From: Actinomadura citrea
Lineage (GTDB): Bacteria; Actinomycetota; Actinomycetes; Streptosporangiales; Streptosporangiaceae
DNA: 64,000 nucleotides
Assembly (NCBI RefSeq): GCF_013409045.1
Contig: NZ_JACCBT010000001.1
Location: 5,084,001-5,148,000 of the forward strand
Direction: 5' to 3'
The first letter of the stretch is position 1. Each line of letters opens with the position of its first letter. Below the pieces are notes generated by a model, which was not told where the DNA came from, ran no database searches, and worked only from the letters and a program-made list of their open reading frames with translations. The translations under genes and the position numbers were made by a program. Below, piece by piece: positions 12,908-21,985 of the stretch.

Positions 12908-13714
12908 TCAGTGGAACACGGGCTTCATCGCGTACACGCGGTTCGGCTTGTTGTAGCCGAAGAAGACGCGGGTGCCGCGGCCGGCGGGCGCGACCGCCAG
13001 CCCCTCGCTCTCCCCGGTCAGCGGGATGTCGATCGCCTCCAGGGTCGTCCCTGCCCGGTCCAGCACGGTGATGGTGTCGTTGGTGTAGTAGAGGACCTTG
13101 TCGCCGGCCATCTCCAGGCCCTGCGGGACGCCCTGGTAGCCGAGGTCGAAGGTCGAGCGGACGGTGCCGTCGAGGTCGGTGAACGCGAACACGAACGGGC
13201 CCTGGTCACCCGGTCCGGCGTGCACGAGCAGGCCGTCGCGCCGGTTGTCGACCGCGACCAGGCCGGAGTTGCCGAGCGAGCCGAAGTCGATGGTGCGCAC
13301 GACCTCCGGCTCGCCGCTCCAGTCCACGACGTTGACCTTGGTCGGGTTCGTCCCGCCGCCGGTGGCGACGTAGAGGAGCCCGTCGCGGTCGCGGACGCTG
13401 ATCTCGGCGGCGTGCCCGACGGCAAGCGGCGCGCTCTCCTTGAGGGTGGTGCCGTCGCGGTCGTACTCGCGGATGACGCCGTGGCCGCCGCCCACGTCGA
13501 AGCCGACGTAGAAGCGGCCGCGGCGGTAGGCGAGACCCTGCATGTTGTCGGTGTGGGGGACGTTGAACAGCAGATCGAAGGTGTAGGTGCGTCCGTCGGC
13601 CGCGGCGGGGCGGGCGCCGGCCAGGGCGGCGGCTCCGGCGAGCGTGGCGGCGCCCGCGAAGCCGAGGACTCTGCGGCGGGTGAGAGCGGCCTCGCCGAGT
13701 CCGGGTCCGTGCAT
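12908..13714 (-). CDS. Tat-exported beta-propeller protein
   Basis: 268 residues. The N-terminus has a twin-arginine signal (LTRRRVLGFAGAATLAG). The rest repeats blade-like segments such as GRFYVGFDVGGG, DGLLYVATGGGTN and VLYYTNDTITVLD, typical of a single-domain propeller of the SMP-30/YncE kind. No catalytic motif could be fixed, so the activity (lactonase, binding or other) is open. The ATG at 13714 has AAGGAGG upstream. It lies 35 bases after the 2-hydroxyacid dehydrogenase and before a strong terminator, so it is probably the last gene of the carbohydrate operon. Confidence 0.7.
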   Translation of the reverse strand: MHGPGLGEAALTRRRVLGFAGAATLAGAAALAGARPAAADGRTYTFDLLFNVPHTDNMQGLAYRRGRFYVGFDVGGGHGVIREYDRDGTTLKESAPLAVGHAAEISVRDRDGLLYVATGGGTNPTKVNVVDWSGEPEVVRTIDFGSLGNSGLVAVDNRRDGLLVHAGPGDQGPFVFAFTDLDGTVRSTFDLGYQGVPQGLEMAGDKVLYYTNDTITVLDRAGTTLEAIDIPLTGESEGLAVAPAGRGTRVFFGYNKPNRVYAMKPVFH

Positions 13715-13749
13715 CGTGCCTCCTTGTGGGGGGGTGGTGGGGAGGAAGG

Positions 13750-14808
13750 TCAGGGGCGGGCCGGCCGGGGAGCCTCCAGCGCCTCGGGGTTCGCGCAGTG
13801 CAGGAGGGGCTCGCCGCGCACGTGGCGGCCGACGTCGGCGGCGAGGATGCGGGCCGCGTTGGCGGCGGTCTGCTTGCTGGCCCCGGCCAGGTGCGGCGTG
13901 ACGATGATGTTCGGGGTGGTCAGCAGCCGCGACCCGGCCGGGATCGGCTCCTCGGGGAAGACGTCGAAGGCGGCGGCGAACAGGTGCCCGGACTCGGCGG
14001 CGTCGCAGACGGCCTCGTAGTCCAGCAGCGACCCGCGCGCGCAGTTGACGATGATGGAGCCGGGTGGCATCGCGGCGATCTGCGCGGCGCCGATCATCCC
14101 CGTGGTCTGCGGCGTCGCGCGGGCGTGCAGGGAGACGATCTGCGCGCGCGCCAGCAGTTCGTCCAGCGGGACGAGTTCGGCGATGCCGGACAGGTCGCCG
14201 AGGTCGTCCAGGTACGGGTCGTGGACGAGCACGCGGGCGCCGAGCGCGGCGAGCGTCCTGGCGACGCGGCGGCCGACGGCGCCGCAGCCGACGAGCCCGG
14301 CGGTGCTGCCGTGGATCTCGATGCCGACGTCGTCGTAGCGGTAGTAGTCGCCGCGCCACTGCCCCGCCATCAGGTCGACGTGCGTCTGCGGGATGCGCCG
14401 CACCGCCGCGAGGATCAGCCCGAGGGTGTGCTCGGCGGTGGCGCCGGCGTTGCGTCCGGGCGCGAAGCAGACGGCCACGCCGTGCTCGGTCGCCGCCTCC
14501 AGGTTGGCGTTGACGGGCCCGCCGCGGCTGATCCCGAAGAGCCGCAGGTCCGGTGAGGCCTCCAGGATCCGCCGGGTCAGCGGGGCCATCTGGGTGACGC
14601 AGACCTCGGCGCCGCGCAGCGCCTCGATGAGCTGCTCCTCGGTCCCGGACGCCTCGTCGACCTCGGCGACGCGCCCGAACGGCTCCACCGGCCACGGCAG
14701 GGTGACCTCCGAGAACGCCAGGTCGCCGGGCGCCTCGGCGCGCAGAGCGCCGATGAGCAGCTCGTTGCGGACGAAGAGGTCACCGGCCGCGAGCACGCGG
14801 GTAGTCAT
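13750..14808 (-). CDS. D-isomer-specific 2-hydroxyacid dehydrogenase
   Basis: 352 residues, NAD-binding 2-hydroxyacid dehydrogenase family. The nucleotide site is GLVGCGAVGRRVA (about 170), and the catalytic trio is complete: Arg in NCARGSLLD, Glu in FDVFPEEP and His in TPHLAGAS. It interconverts a 2-keto acid and a D-2-hydroxy acid; phosphoglycerate-dehydrogenase-like members also act on sugar acids. Its ATG directly abuts the stop of the histidine phosphatase gene (TGA-ATG), so translation is coupled. Within this operon it probably oxidises a sugar acid made from the imported substrate, but the substrate is unknown. Confidence 0.85.
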   Translation of the reverse strand: MTTRVLAAGDLFVRNELLIGALRAEAPGDLAFSEVTLPWPVEPFGRVAEVDEASGTEEQLIEALRGAEVCVTQMAPLTRRILEASPDLRLFGISRGGPVNANLEAATEHGVAVCFAPGRNAGATAEHTLGLILAAVRRIPQTHVDLMAGQWRGDYYRYDDVGIEIHGSTAGLVGCGAVGRRVARTLAALGARVLVHDPYLDDLGDLSGIAELVPLDELLARAQIVSLHARATPQTTGMIGAAQIAAMPPGSIIVNCARGSLLDYEAVCDAAESGHLFAAAFDVFPEEPIPAGSRLLTTPNIIVTPHLAGASKQTAANAARILAADVGRHVRGEPLLHCANPEALEAPRPARP

Positions 14809-15417
14809 TCATCGCTCCAGTGGGGTGTTGAACTCCAGGAGGGCGGCCTCGCCGTCCCGGAGCCGGATCTCGGTCAGTGCGCAGTTGCCCAGCGACGGGA
14901 ACCGCCGCCGGTAGTCCTTGAGCGGCACCCCCAGGAGCCGGCACAGCGCGAGCCGGATCGCCGTGGAGTGCGCGACGACCAGCACGCGGGCGCCCTGGTG
15001 CAGGCGGGCGATGTCGTCCAGGCACGCGGTGAAACGCCGGGCGGCCGCGGCCGGGTCCTCGCCGCCGGGCAGGTGGGCGGCGACGGGGTCGGCCAGGAAC
15101 GCGCGCAGCTCCGCGGGGAACTTGCGTTCCATCTCCCCGCGGGTGAGCCCCTCGCCGTGCCCGAAGTCCAGCTCCCGGAGCCGCTCGTCGACGTGCAGCC
15201 GCGCGCCGATCGCCGCGGCGGACGGCGCCGCGGTCAGCCGGGACCGCGACAGGTCCGAGCACCACACCGCGTCGGGCCGGGCCGCGTCCGCCCACGCGGC
15301 CAGCGTGCGGGCCTGCTCCAGGCCGCGCGGGGTCAGCGCGACGTCGCTGATCCCCGCGTAGCGGTTCTCGGCGTGCCACTCGGTCTCCCCGTGCCGGACG
15401 AGGATGAGGCGCGTCAT
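14809..15417 (-). CDS. Histidine phosphatase (phosphoglycerate-mutase-like)
   Basis: 202 residues. The phospho-His site LVRHGETEW is at the N-terminus, followed by ELDFGHGEGLTRGEM (Glu) and the second His in VVAHSTAIR. The family removes or transfers phosphate on small sugars and acids. The ATG at 15417 overlaps the stop of the upstream kinase by four bases (ATGA), and its own stop touches the dehydrogenase start. A phosphatase between a kinase and a dehydrogenase is odd for a linear catabolic route; it may act on a side product or regulate the pathway. Confidence 0.82.
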   Translation of the reverse strand: MTRLILVRHGETEWHAENRYAGISDVALTPRGLEQARTLAAWADAARPDAVWCSDLSRSRLTAAPSAAAIGARLHVDERLRELDFGHGEGLTRGEMERKFPAELRAFLADPVAAHLPGGEDPAAAARRFTACLDDIARLHQGARVLVVAHSTAIRLALCRLLGVPLKDYRRRFPSLGNCALTEIRLRDGEAALLEFNTPLER

Positions 15418-16889
15418 CGGGATGTCCTCTCGCGTGCGTGCGCGGCGGTCTCGGCAGGCAGCCACCCGCGCCGTTCCAGCTCACCGACCAGGCGCAGGTA
15501 GGGCGCGTCGAACACGCCGGTCTTCTCCGGACGCGGGTCGATGACCGCCTTGACGGCGACCATCCGCCCGGCGGTCTCGGCGACGTCGCGGCCCGGCGCG
15601 GCGGCGAGGACGGCGGCGCCGAGCGCGGGTTCGGCCTGCCGGGGCAGCACGACGGGGCGGCCGAGGATGTCGGCGCGCAGCTGGCACCAGTACCGGCTGC
15701 GCGCGGCCCCGCCCGTCAGCGTCAGGTCGCCCCCGGTGGGCGCGCCGAGCAGGTCGAGGTGGTCGAAGCAGAGCCGCTCCAGGTAGCCGACGCCCTGCAG
15801 GACGGCGGCGAAGTCGTCGGCCTCGTCGCCCGTCCCGTCCAGCCGGAACCCGCGGGCGTCCGGCGCGAGGAACGGGAACCGCTCCCCCGCCGGGACGAGC
15901 GGGTAGGCCAGCGCCGCCGCCGGTTCGCGCCGGGCGGCGCGCCGGTCCAGGTCGGCCAGGTCGCGGCCGGGGAAGTCGCGGGAGATCGCGCCGGCGCCGG
16001 TGCTGGACGCGCCGCCGGGCAGCCACCGCCCGTCCGGGGCCCTGTGGGAGTAGACGACGCCGAACGGGTCCTGGACGAGGTCGTCGCTGACGCCCTTGAG
16101 GACGAGGGTCGTCCCGAGGACGGAGTTCCACGACCCGACGGTGAGGCGTCCCGTCCCGAGCTGCGCGGCGCACCCGTCGGTGGCGCCCGCGACGACGGTG
16201 GTCCCCTCGGGGAGGCCGGTCGCTTCGGCGGCCGCCGCGCAGACCGTCCCGAGCGGCGTGCCGGACCGTTCCAGCGGCGGGAGCAGATCGGCGGGGACGC
16301 CCAGCGCGTCGAGGACGTCCGCGGGCCAGGCCTCGGCCACGAGGTCCGCCCCCGTCTTGAGCGCGTTGCTGAGGTCCGCGGCCACCGGGTGTCCGGTCAG
16401 CCGCCGGTTGACGAAGTCGGCCTGGTGGGCGAGGCGGGCGCCCGCGCGCGGGTGGTTCTCCAGGAGCCACAGCAGTTTCGGCAGGGCCCAGGCGGGCTGC
16501 ATGCGCTGGTAGCCGAGGCTGCGCCACACCTCGCCGCCGGCCTCGTTGACCCGCTGGACGTGGTCGGCCGCGCGGGTGTCGTCGTACATGAGCGCCGGGG
16601 TCAGCGGCCGCCCGCCGTCGTCGGTGAGCAGGATCGTCCCGGACGTGGCGTCGACGGCGACGGCCTGCACCGCCTGCGCCGGGACGTCGCGCAGCGCCTC
16701 CCGGCAGGCGGCGCCGACCGCCGTCCACCAGTCCTCGGGGTCCTGCTCGTGCCGGGGGCCGTCCCGCCGCCCGGTCAGCGCCCGGCTGCCGGCCCCGGCC
16801 ACGTCTCCCGACGCGGTGACGGCTAGCGCGCGCACGCTCTGCGTCCCCAGGTCGACGCCGACCCACACCGCCTCGTTCTGGTCGGTCAC
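15414..16889 (-). CDS. FGGY-family carbohydrate kinase (xylulokinase-like)
   Basis: 491 residues, two actin-like domains. The N-terminal phosphate site is VGVDLGTQSVRA, the probable catalytic Asp is in GATDGCAAQLGTG (about 235), and the C-terminal adenine site is LTGGAARSRYWCQL. The family phosphorylates open-chain sugars or polyols (xylulose, ribulose, glycerol, erythritol). It overlaps the preceding kinase by four bases. Two FGGY kinases in tandem suggest two different substrates, or a substrate and its epimer or oxidised form. Confidence 0.85.
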   Translation of the reverse strand: MTDQNEAVWVGVDLGTQSVRALAVTASGDVAGAGSRALTGRRDGPRHEQDPEDWWTAVGAACREALRDVPAQAVQAVAVDATSGTILLTDDGGRPLTPALMYDDTRAADHVQRVNEAGGEVWRSLGYQRMQPAWALPKLLWLLENHPRAGARLAHQADFVNRRLTGHPVAADLSNALKTGADLVAEAWPADVLDALGVPADLLPPLERSGTPLGTVCAAAAEATGLPEGTTVVAGATDGCAAQLGTGRLTVGSWNSVLGTTLVLKGVSDDLVQDPFGVVYSHRAPDGRWLPGGASSTGAGAISRDFPGRDLADLDRRAARREPAAALAYPLVPAGERFPFLAPDARGFRLDGTGDEADDFAAVLQGVGYLERLCFDHLDLLGAPTGGDLTLTGGAARSRYWCQLRADILGRPVVLPRQAEPALGAAVLAAAPGRDVAETAGRMVAVKAVIDPRPEKTGVFDAPYLRLVGELERRGWLPAETAAHARERTSR

Positions 16890-18397
16890 CGGGCGCCGCC
16901 GTCCCGGCCGGTGCGGGCACGTGCCGCCGCGAGGGTCGGCCAGGCGGGCGCCGTGGCGGTGCGGATCGTCAAGAAGTCCTCATAGGTCTGGGCGTAGTGG
17001 GCGGCCCGGCCCGGGTCGGGCGCGTAGGTGTCGCCGGGTCGGACGTGGGCGTCGGCGGCCTCGCGGGCATCGGCGGCCCGCCCGGTGGCCAGGAGGCCGA
17101 CGATGAACGCGCCGCGCGCGCCGGCCTCGCTGTCGGCCGACCGGACGACGGGGACCCCGGTGACGTCGGCCAGCATGCCGAGCCAGACGGGGCTGGCCGA
17201 GCCGCCGCCGCTGACCCGCAGCTCGGTGGGGCGGGTCTCGGCCGCCATCAGGCAGTCGCGCACGACCAGGCTCAGCCCCTCCAGGACGGCGCGGGCGATC
17301 TGCTCGCGCTCGTGGTGGACGGTGAGGCCGTGGAACGCGCCGCGCGCCTGCGGGTCCAGGAACGGCGCGCGTTCGCCCGCGGGCGACAGGTACGGCAGGA
17401 AGACCAGGCCGTCGGCGCCCGGCGCCGCCCGCGCCGCCAGCTCGGCGAGCTCCGCGGGCGCGGCGAGGCCGAGCACGCGGCACGCCCAGTCGACGACCTG
17501 GCCGCCCGCGAGCGTCGGGAAGGCCCGCAGGTAGCGGCCCGGCAGGCCCATCGCGACCGTGAGGCCGGACGGATCGCCGCTCAGGCGCGGGGCGTCCACG
17601 ACCGTCTCCGTGCACAGCGTCGTGCCGAGGATCGTGCAGGCCTGGCCGGTGTCGACCGCGCCGACGCCGATCGCGGTGGACGCGATGTCGTAGGGGGCGA
17701 GGACGACCGGCAGGCCCTCCGGCAGCCCCAGCTCGTCCGCCGCGTCCCTGGTCAGGGGGGCGGCGCGCCGGTCGTCGCCGCGCAGGTCGGGCAGGAGCCG
17801 CCGCGCCCACTCCATGTCGTAGGCGCGGAGCAGGTCGTCCGAGAAGCGGAGCGCGGCGATGTCCAGGAACGGCGCGGACGCGTCCGAGCCGTCCACCGCG
17901 ATCCGCCCGGTGAGGCGGGAGAAGATCCAGCCGCCGCAGGTGAGGGACGCCGCCGACCGGGCGAGCCGGTCGGGGTCGTGCTCGCGCAGCCAGGTGAGGA
18001 TCGCGTTCGGCAGGCCCGCGAAGTGCAACGACCCGTTGACGCGGAACGCCCGCTCCAGCACGCCGGAGGCGGCCCAGCGCTCGACGGCCGGGGCGGCGCG
18101 GCCGTCGTTCCACAGGATCGCCGGGCCGGTGGGGGCGCCGTCGCCGTCCACCAGCCAGCAGCCGTCGCCCTGCGCGGTGAGCGCCAGGAAGTCGACGTCG
18201 CCGCCGACCTGGGCGAGCACCTCCCGGACAGCGTCGGCGACGGCCCGCCACACCGCGCCCATGTCCTGCTCGGCGTGCCCCGGGGCGGGCCGGGCCACCT
18301 CGGTGGGACGCCGGGCGACGGCCAGTTCGGCGCCGTCCCCGGCGTACCCCACCGCCTTGATCATCGTGGTGCCCGCGTCGACGCAGACGACCGTCAT
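16886..18397 (-). CDS. Second FGGY-family carbohydrate kinase
   Basis: 503 residues. The N-terminal VCVDAGTTMIKA, the likely catalytic Asp in LAPYDIASTAIGVG and the C-terminal VSGGGSASPVWLGML show an intact kinase. It is clearly diverged from its tandem neighbour. The ATG at 18397 is preceded by a G-rich ribosome site and makes the protein begin MTVVCVDAGTT, as is normal; a further upstream in-frame start would add 12 odd residues. It lies 46 bases after the permease gene and is part of the same transcript. Confidence 0.85.
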   Translation of the reverse strand: MTVVCVDAGTTMIKAVGYAGDGAELAVARRPTEVARPAPGHAEQDMGAVWRAVADAVREVLAQVGGDVDFLALTAQGDGCWLVDGDGAPTGPAILWNDGRAAPAVERWAASGVLERAFRVNGSLHFAGLPNAILTWLREHDPDRLARSAASLTCGGWIFSRLTGRIAVDGSDASAPFLDIAALRFSDDLLRAYDMEWARRLLPDLRGDDRRAAPLTRDAADELGLPEGLPVVLAPYDIASTAIGVGAVDTGQACTILGTTLCTETVVDAPRLSGDPSGLTVAMGLPGRYLRAFPTLAGGQVVDWACRVLGLAAPAELAELAARAAPGADGLVFLPYLSPAGERAPFLDPQARGAFHGLTVHHEREQIARAVLEGLSLVVRDCLMAAETRPTELRVSGGGSASPVWLGMLADVTGVPVVRSADSEAGARGAFIVGLLATGRAADAREAADAHVRPGDTYAPDPGRAAHYAQTYEDFLTIRTATAPAWPTLAAARARTGRDGGAR

Positions 18398-18443
18398 CGG
18401 TTCCCCCGTCCGTTGCGTAGTGGTCCCATCCAACCCGGGCCGG

Positions 18444-19688
18444 TCAGGCGCGGCCGTGCGAGGCGCGCGAGCGGCGGGCGACCGAGTCCAGCGCCACGGC
18501 GAGCAGCAGCACCGCGCCGGTGACCATGAAGCGGTAGGACGAGTCGAGGTTCAGCAGCGTCAGCCCGCTGGAGATCGACTGGATGACCAGGATGCCGAGC
18601 AGCGCCGCGAACGCGTTGCCGCGCCCGCCGAACAGGCTCGTCCCGCCGATGACGGCCGCCGCGATCGCGTTCAGGTTGACGTCGCCGCCGCCGCTGCTCT
18701 GGTTGGCCGCGGCGAGGCGCGCCGCGGCGAGGATGCCGCCGATCGCGGCGAGCGTGGTGCACATGACGAACGCCGAGGCGTAGACCGTCTTGACGTTGAT
18801 GCCGGCGCGCCGGGCCGCCTCGACGTTGCCGCCGACGGCGTACACGGACTTGCCGTACTTCGTCCGGGACAGGACGTAGTGCGTCACCAGCACGAGCGCC
18901 AGGAACAGGACGAACATCCAGCCGACCCCGCGGTCCCGGTTCAGGTACCAGACCGCCACGCCGAGGCCGACCAGCAGGGCGGCGCTGCGCAGGATGAGCG
19001 TGCGCTCCGTCGTCGCGGGCAGGCCCGCCCTGCGGCGCTGGGCCGCCCGGTTGTGGCCCGTCAGGTACAGCCCGGCCGCGCCGACGACGACCAGCGCGTA
19101 CGCGAACCACGGCGGGAGGAAGTCGAGCTGGGCGAACGTCACCAGCCGCGAGTCGAACGGCAGGTTGATCGATCCCTTGGGCCCGAGGACCCACAGCTGC
19201 AGGCCGAGCCAGCCGAGCAGCCCCGCCAGGGTGATCACGAAGCTGGGCACGCCGAGCCGGTTGAACACCTTCGCGTAGAACCAGCCCAGCGCGACGGCCA
19301 GGGCCACCGCCGCGGCGATCGCCAGCCAGGACGGCCAGCCGTGGTCGACGAACAGGACCGCGACGACGGCGGCGCTGAGCCCGCTGACCGACCCCACCGA
19401 CAGGTCGATCTGCCCGACCAGCAGCATGAACATCACGCCGAGCGCGATGACGCCGACCGGCACGCACTCCAGCGCCAGGTTGACCAGGTTCGCGCTGGAC
19501 AGGAAGACCGGGTTGAGGATCTGCATCACGGTCCAGATCACGACCAGCCCGCCGACCACCGGCGCGACGCCGAGGTCGCCGCCGCGGACCCGGTCGGCGG
19601 CCGCCGCCAGCGCGGCGCGCACGCCGCGGTCCCCGGGCTCGCCCGGCAGGCCGGTCTTGGTCTCCGGGGGTGCCATGAGGTCACTCAT
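18444..19688 (-). CDS. Sugar ABC transporter permease (XylH/RbsC type)
   Basis: 414 residues with about ten hydrophobic segments, beginning near residue 42 (VAPVVGGLVVIWTVMQ). The family segments VGQIDLSVGSVSGLSA and YAVGGNVEAARRAGINV (the cytoplasmic loop facing the ATPase) are clear, as is AAVIGGTSLFGGRG. It forms the channel for a pentose, hexose or polyol. The gene overlaps the end of the ATPase gene by eight bases, showing tight coupling. Confidence 0.88.
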   Translation of the reverse strand: MSDLMAPPETKTGLPGEPGDRGVRAALAAAADRVRGGDLGVAPVVGGLVVIWTVMQILNPVFLSSANLVNLALECVPVGVIALGVMFMLLVGQIDLSVGSVSGLSAAVVAVLFVDHGWPSWLAIAAAVALAVALGWFYAKVFNRLGVPSFVITLAGLLGWLGLQLWVLGPKGSINLPFDSRLVTFAQLDFLPPWFAYALVVVGAAGLYLTGHNRAAQRRRAGLPATTERTLILRSAALLVGLGVAVWYLNRDRGVGWMFVLFLALVLVTHYVLSRTKYGKSVYAVGGNVEAARRAGINVKTVYASAFVMCTTLAAIGGILAAARLAAANQSSGGGDVNLNAIAAAVIGGTSLFGGRGNAFAALLGILVIQSISSGLTLLNLDSSYRFMVTGAVLLLAVALDSVARRSRASHGRA

Positions 19689-20619
19689 CGCCCGCTCCCT
19701 TCCTCAGGCCGCCCGGTGCGACCCGCTCGGGCCGATCGCCGGCCGGCTCGTCCGCGTCGCCGGCGGCGTCCCGCGCCTGCGCGGTCTCGGTCTTCCCGCC
19801 GGCCTCGCCGGGGGCGTCCGCCGCTTCGGGACGGAGCTTGCCGGCGCGGCGGCTCACCACGTTGTCGGTCGCGCCGGTGATGGCGGCGACCAGTTCCTCG
19901 GCGGAGGTCGTCCGCGCGTCGAACACCCCGTTGTTGCGGCCGAGGCGCAGCACCGCGACGGTGTCGGCGACGGCCTGCACGTCCGCCATGTTGTGGCTGA
20001 TCATGAGGACGCCGTGCCCGCGCTCTCTGAGCCGCTCGATCAGGTTGAGCACCTCGGCGGTCTGCGCCACGCCGAGCGCGGCGGTCGGCTCGTCCAGGAT
20101 GATGACCTTCGGGTCGCCGAGCAGCGACCGGGCGATCGCCACCGTCTGCCGCTGGCCGCCCGACAGCGCCGCGACCGGGACCCCCACCGAGGGGATCTTC
20201 GCCGAGAGCTGGGTGAGCAGTTCGCGGGAGCGGACCTCCATCGCGACGTCGTCCAGGCGCAGGGCCCGCATCTCGCGGCCGAGGAACAGGTTCTCGATCA
20301 CGTTGAGGTTCTCGCAGAGGGCGAGGTCCTGGAAGACGGTCGCGATGCCGAGCTGCTGCGCCGCGGCCGGGGTGGGGATGCTCACCTCCCGCGACTCGAA
20401 GGTGATGGTCCCCGCGTCCGGGGCGTGCACGCCGGACAGGACCTTCACCAGGGTGGACTTGCCGGCGCCGTTGTCGCCGACGAGGGCGACGACCTCGCCC
20501 GCGGCGACGTCCAGGTCGACGCCGGTGAGCGCGGCGACCGCGCCGAACGACTTGCTGACGCCGCGCAGCGACAGCAGCGGGCCCGCCGCGCCGGCGGCCG
20601 GGGTGGGCGTTGGTGACAT
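19681..20619 (-). CDS. Sugar ABC transporter ATP-binding protein, single domain
   Basis: 312 residues with one complete ATPase: Walker A GDNGAGKST, Q-loop VFQDLAL, signature LSGGQRQTVAIARSL, Walker B VIILDEPTAAL and switch LMISHNMADV. Sugar importers of the Rbs/Xyl class usually have a fused two-domain ATPase of about 500 residues; this has only one, as in FrcA-type systems, plus a 60-residue C-terminal tail rich in Ala, Gly and charged residues. ATG at 20619 is followed by MSPTPTPAAG and then the domain. It lies 19 bases after the binding protein gene. Confidence 0.88.
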   Translation of the reverse strand: MSPTPTPAAGAAGPLLSLRGVSKSFGAVAALTGVDLDVAAGEVVALVGDNGAGKSTLVKVLSGVHAPDAGTITFESREVSIPTPAAAQQLGIATVFQDLALCENLNVIENLFLGREMRALRLDDVAMEVRSRELLTQLSAKIPSVGVPVAALSGGQRQTVAIARSLLGDPKVIILDEPTAALGVAQTAEVLNLIERLRERGHGVLMISHNMADVQAVADTVAVLRLGRNNGVFDARTTSAEELVAAITGATDNVVSRRAGKLRPEAADAPGEAGGKTETAQARDAAGDADEPAGDRPERVAPGGLRKGAGDE

Positions 20620-20638
20620 GACGAACCTCGGGAGATCG

Positions 20639-21715
20639 CTACTTGAGGCCGAGCTTGGCGCAGGCGGCCGCGTACTCGGCGGTGCAGACCTTGTCGGCCT
20701 TGAGGGCGCCGCCCGGGCCGAGCAGGACCTTGCCGATGTTGTCCTGGGTGACGACGGTCGGGGTGAACAGCTCCGACGGCGTGCCGAACAGCGTCGTGTT
20801 GCCCTTCGGGGTCTCGCCCTGGACGAACGCGTGGGCCGCATTGGCGGCGGCCTCCGCGACGATCTTGATCGGCTTGGAGATCGTGTTGTACTGGTCGCCG
20901 GCGATGATCCGCTGCGCGGCGGCGAGCTCGGCGTCGTTGCCGGTCACCGGCGGGACGTCGGTGCCGGCGGCCTTGAACGCGGCGACGGCGGCGCCGCCCG
21001 TGCCGTCGTTCGCGGCGACGACGCCCGCGATCTGGCCGCGGAACTTGCTGATCTGGCCGCTGACCCACTGCTGGGCCTTGGCGGGCTCCCAGCCGGGAGT
21101 GTCGTACTCGGCGAGCAGTTTGAAGCCGCTCGGGTCGACCGAGCTGTGGATGCCCTTCTTGATGAGGTTCGCGGCCGCGTCCGTCGGCGAGCCGTTGACC
21201 TCCAGGATGCCGCCCTCGGCCTTCTCCTGCTTGAGGTGGTCGACCAGCGACTGGCCGATCATCGCGCCGATCTTCTCGTTGTCGAACGAGACGTAGTAGT
21301 CGGCCTTGGCCGCCGGGATGGGGCGGTCGTAGGCGATCACCTTCACGTCCCGGGACTGCGCCATCCGGACGATCGACGCCGCCGCGGCCGAGTCGACCGG
21401 GTCGATCACGATCGCCTTGACGCCCTGGGCGAGCACCGAGCTGGCCTGCTGCTGCTGCTTGGAGGCGTCGGCGCCGGCGTTCTGGTAGAGCACCGTGCAG
21501 CCGCCGCACAGCTGCTTCATCTTGGCCTTGAACAGCGGGGCGTCGTAGAGCTCGTAGCGGGTCGAGGCGATGTCGGGCATGAGGAACGCGATCTTGGCGC
21601 TCTTCGCGTCGCCGCCGCCGGACCCCGCGCTCTTGGAGGAGCACGCCGCGGCGGGGGCGAGCGCGGCGAGCGCCGCGGCGGCCGCGGCGACCGTCCTGAG
21701 AGAGGGCTTCTTCAC
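20639..21715 (-). CDS. Sugar-binding lipoprotein of ABC transporter
   Basis: 358 residues. The N-terminus is a lipoprotein signal ending LAPAAACSS, so the mature protein should be anchored outside by its Cys. The rest is a type I periplasmic-binding fold similar to xylose- and ribose-binding proteins: AKIAFLMPDIASTRYELYD, KVIAYDRPIPAAK, VVAANDGTGGAAVAAFKAAG and PVTGNDAELAAAQRI. It is the first gene of the operon and follows a promoter covered by the DeoR-type palindrome. The ligand is unknown; a pentose or polyol is likely from family and neighbours. Confidence 0.88.
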   Translation of the reverse strand: MKKPSLRTVAAAAAALAALAPAAACSSKSAGSGGGDAKSAKIAFLMPDIASTRYELYDAPLFKAKMKQLCGGCTVLYQNAGADASKQQQQASSVLAQGVKAIVIDPVDSAAAASIVRMAQSRDVKVIAYDRPIPAAKADYYVSFDNEKIGAMIGQSLVDHLKQEKAEGGILEVNGSPTDAAANLIKKGIHSSVDPSGFKLLAEYDTPGWEPAKAQQWVSGQISKFRGQIAGVVAANDGTGGAAVAAFKAAGTDVPPVTGNDAELAAAQRIIAGDQYNTISKPIKIVAEAAANAAHAFVQGETPKGNTTLFGTPSELFTPTVVTQDNIGKVLLGPGGALKADKVCTAEYAAACAKLGLK

Positions 21716-21803
21716 AGAGTTCTCCTCGGGGGTGCGCCCGTGAAGGGGGCGATGGAGCCGATGCGGCGTCCGCTCGACCGGGATCGGCGGCCACCGCGGG
21801 GAG

Positions 21804-21834
21804 AACGTAACATTCCGAACGTTAGAAGTGTCAA
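21804..21834 (-). promoter_or_regulatory. Sugar operon promoter with embedded palindrome
   Basis: On the minus strand, TTGACA at 21829-21834 is a perfect -35. The palindrome TAACATTCCGAACGTTA (21808-21824; 14 of 17 positions symmetric) fills the space between -35 and -10 and overlaps the -10 region (GTTACG or TACGTT). A repressor bound there would block RNA polymerase. The same TAACA-N7-YGTTA pattern lies upstream of the DeoR gene. Confidence 0.7.
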
Positions 21835-21842
21835 TACATGGG

Positions 21843-21966
21843 CGTTAACTAACACGGATGATCGTGAAGATGATCGTTCCGGGAGTCAGTAAAGCCTGGT
21901 CACAGCTCAGCATCGATCCCGTGGGGGCCCTAGGCGTCCACGGGTCAGGCGATGTTAGTTGTAACG
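21843..21966. promoter_or_regulatory. Extra half-sites upstream of sugar operon
   Basis: Two further clusters of the operator half-site occur in the intergenic region: CGTTA-AC-TAACA at 21843-21854 and TGTTA-GTTG-TAACG at 21953-21966. Here the arms point outward rather than inward, so they may be secondary binding sites. Confidence 0.4.
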
Positions 21967-21985
21967 TCCCGTGCTCACACGGAGG

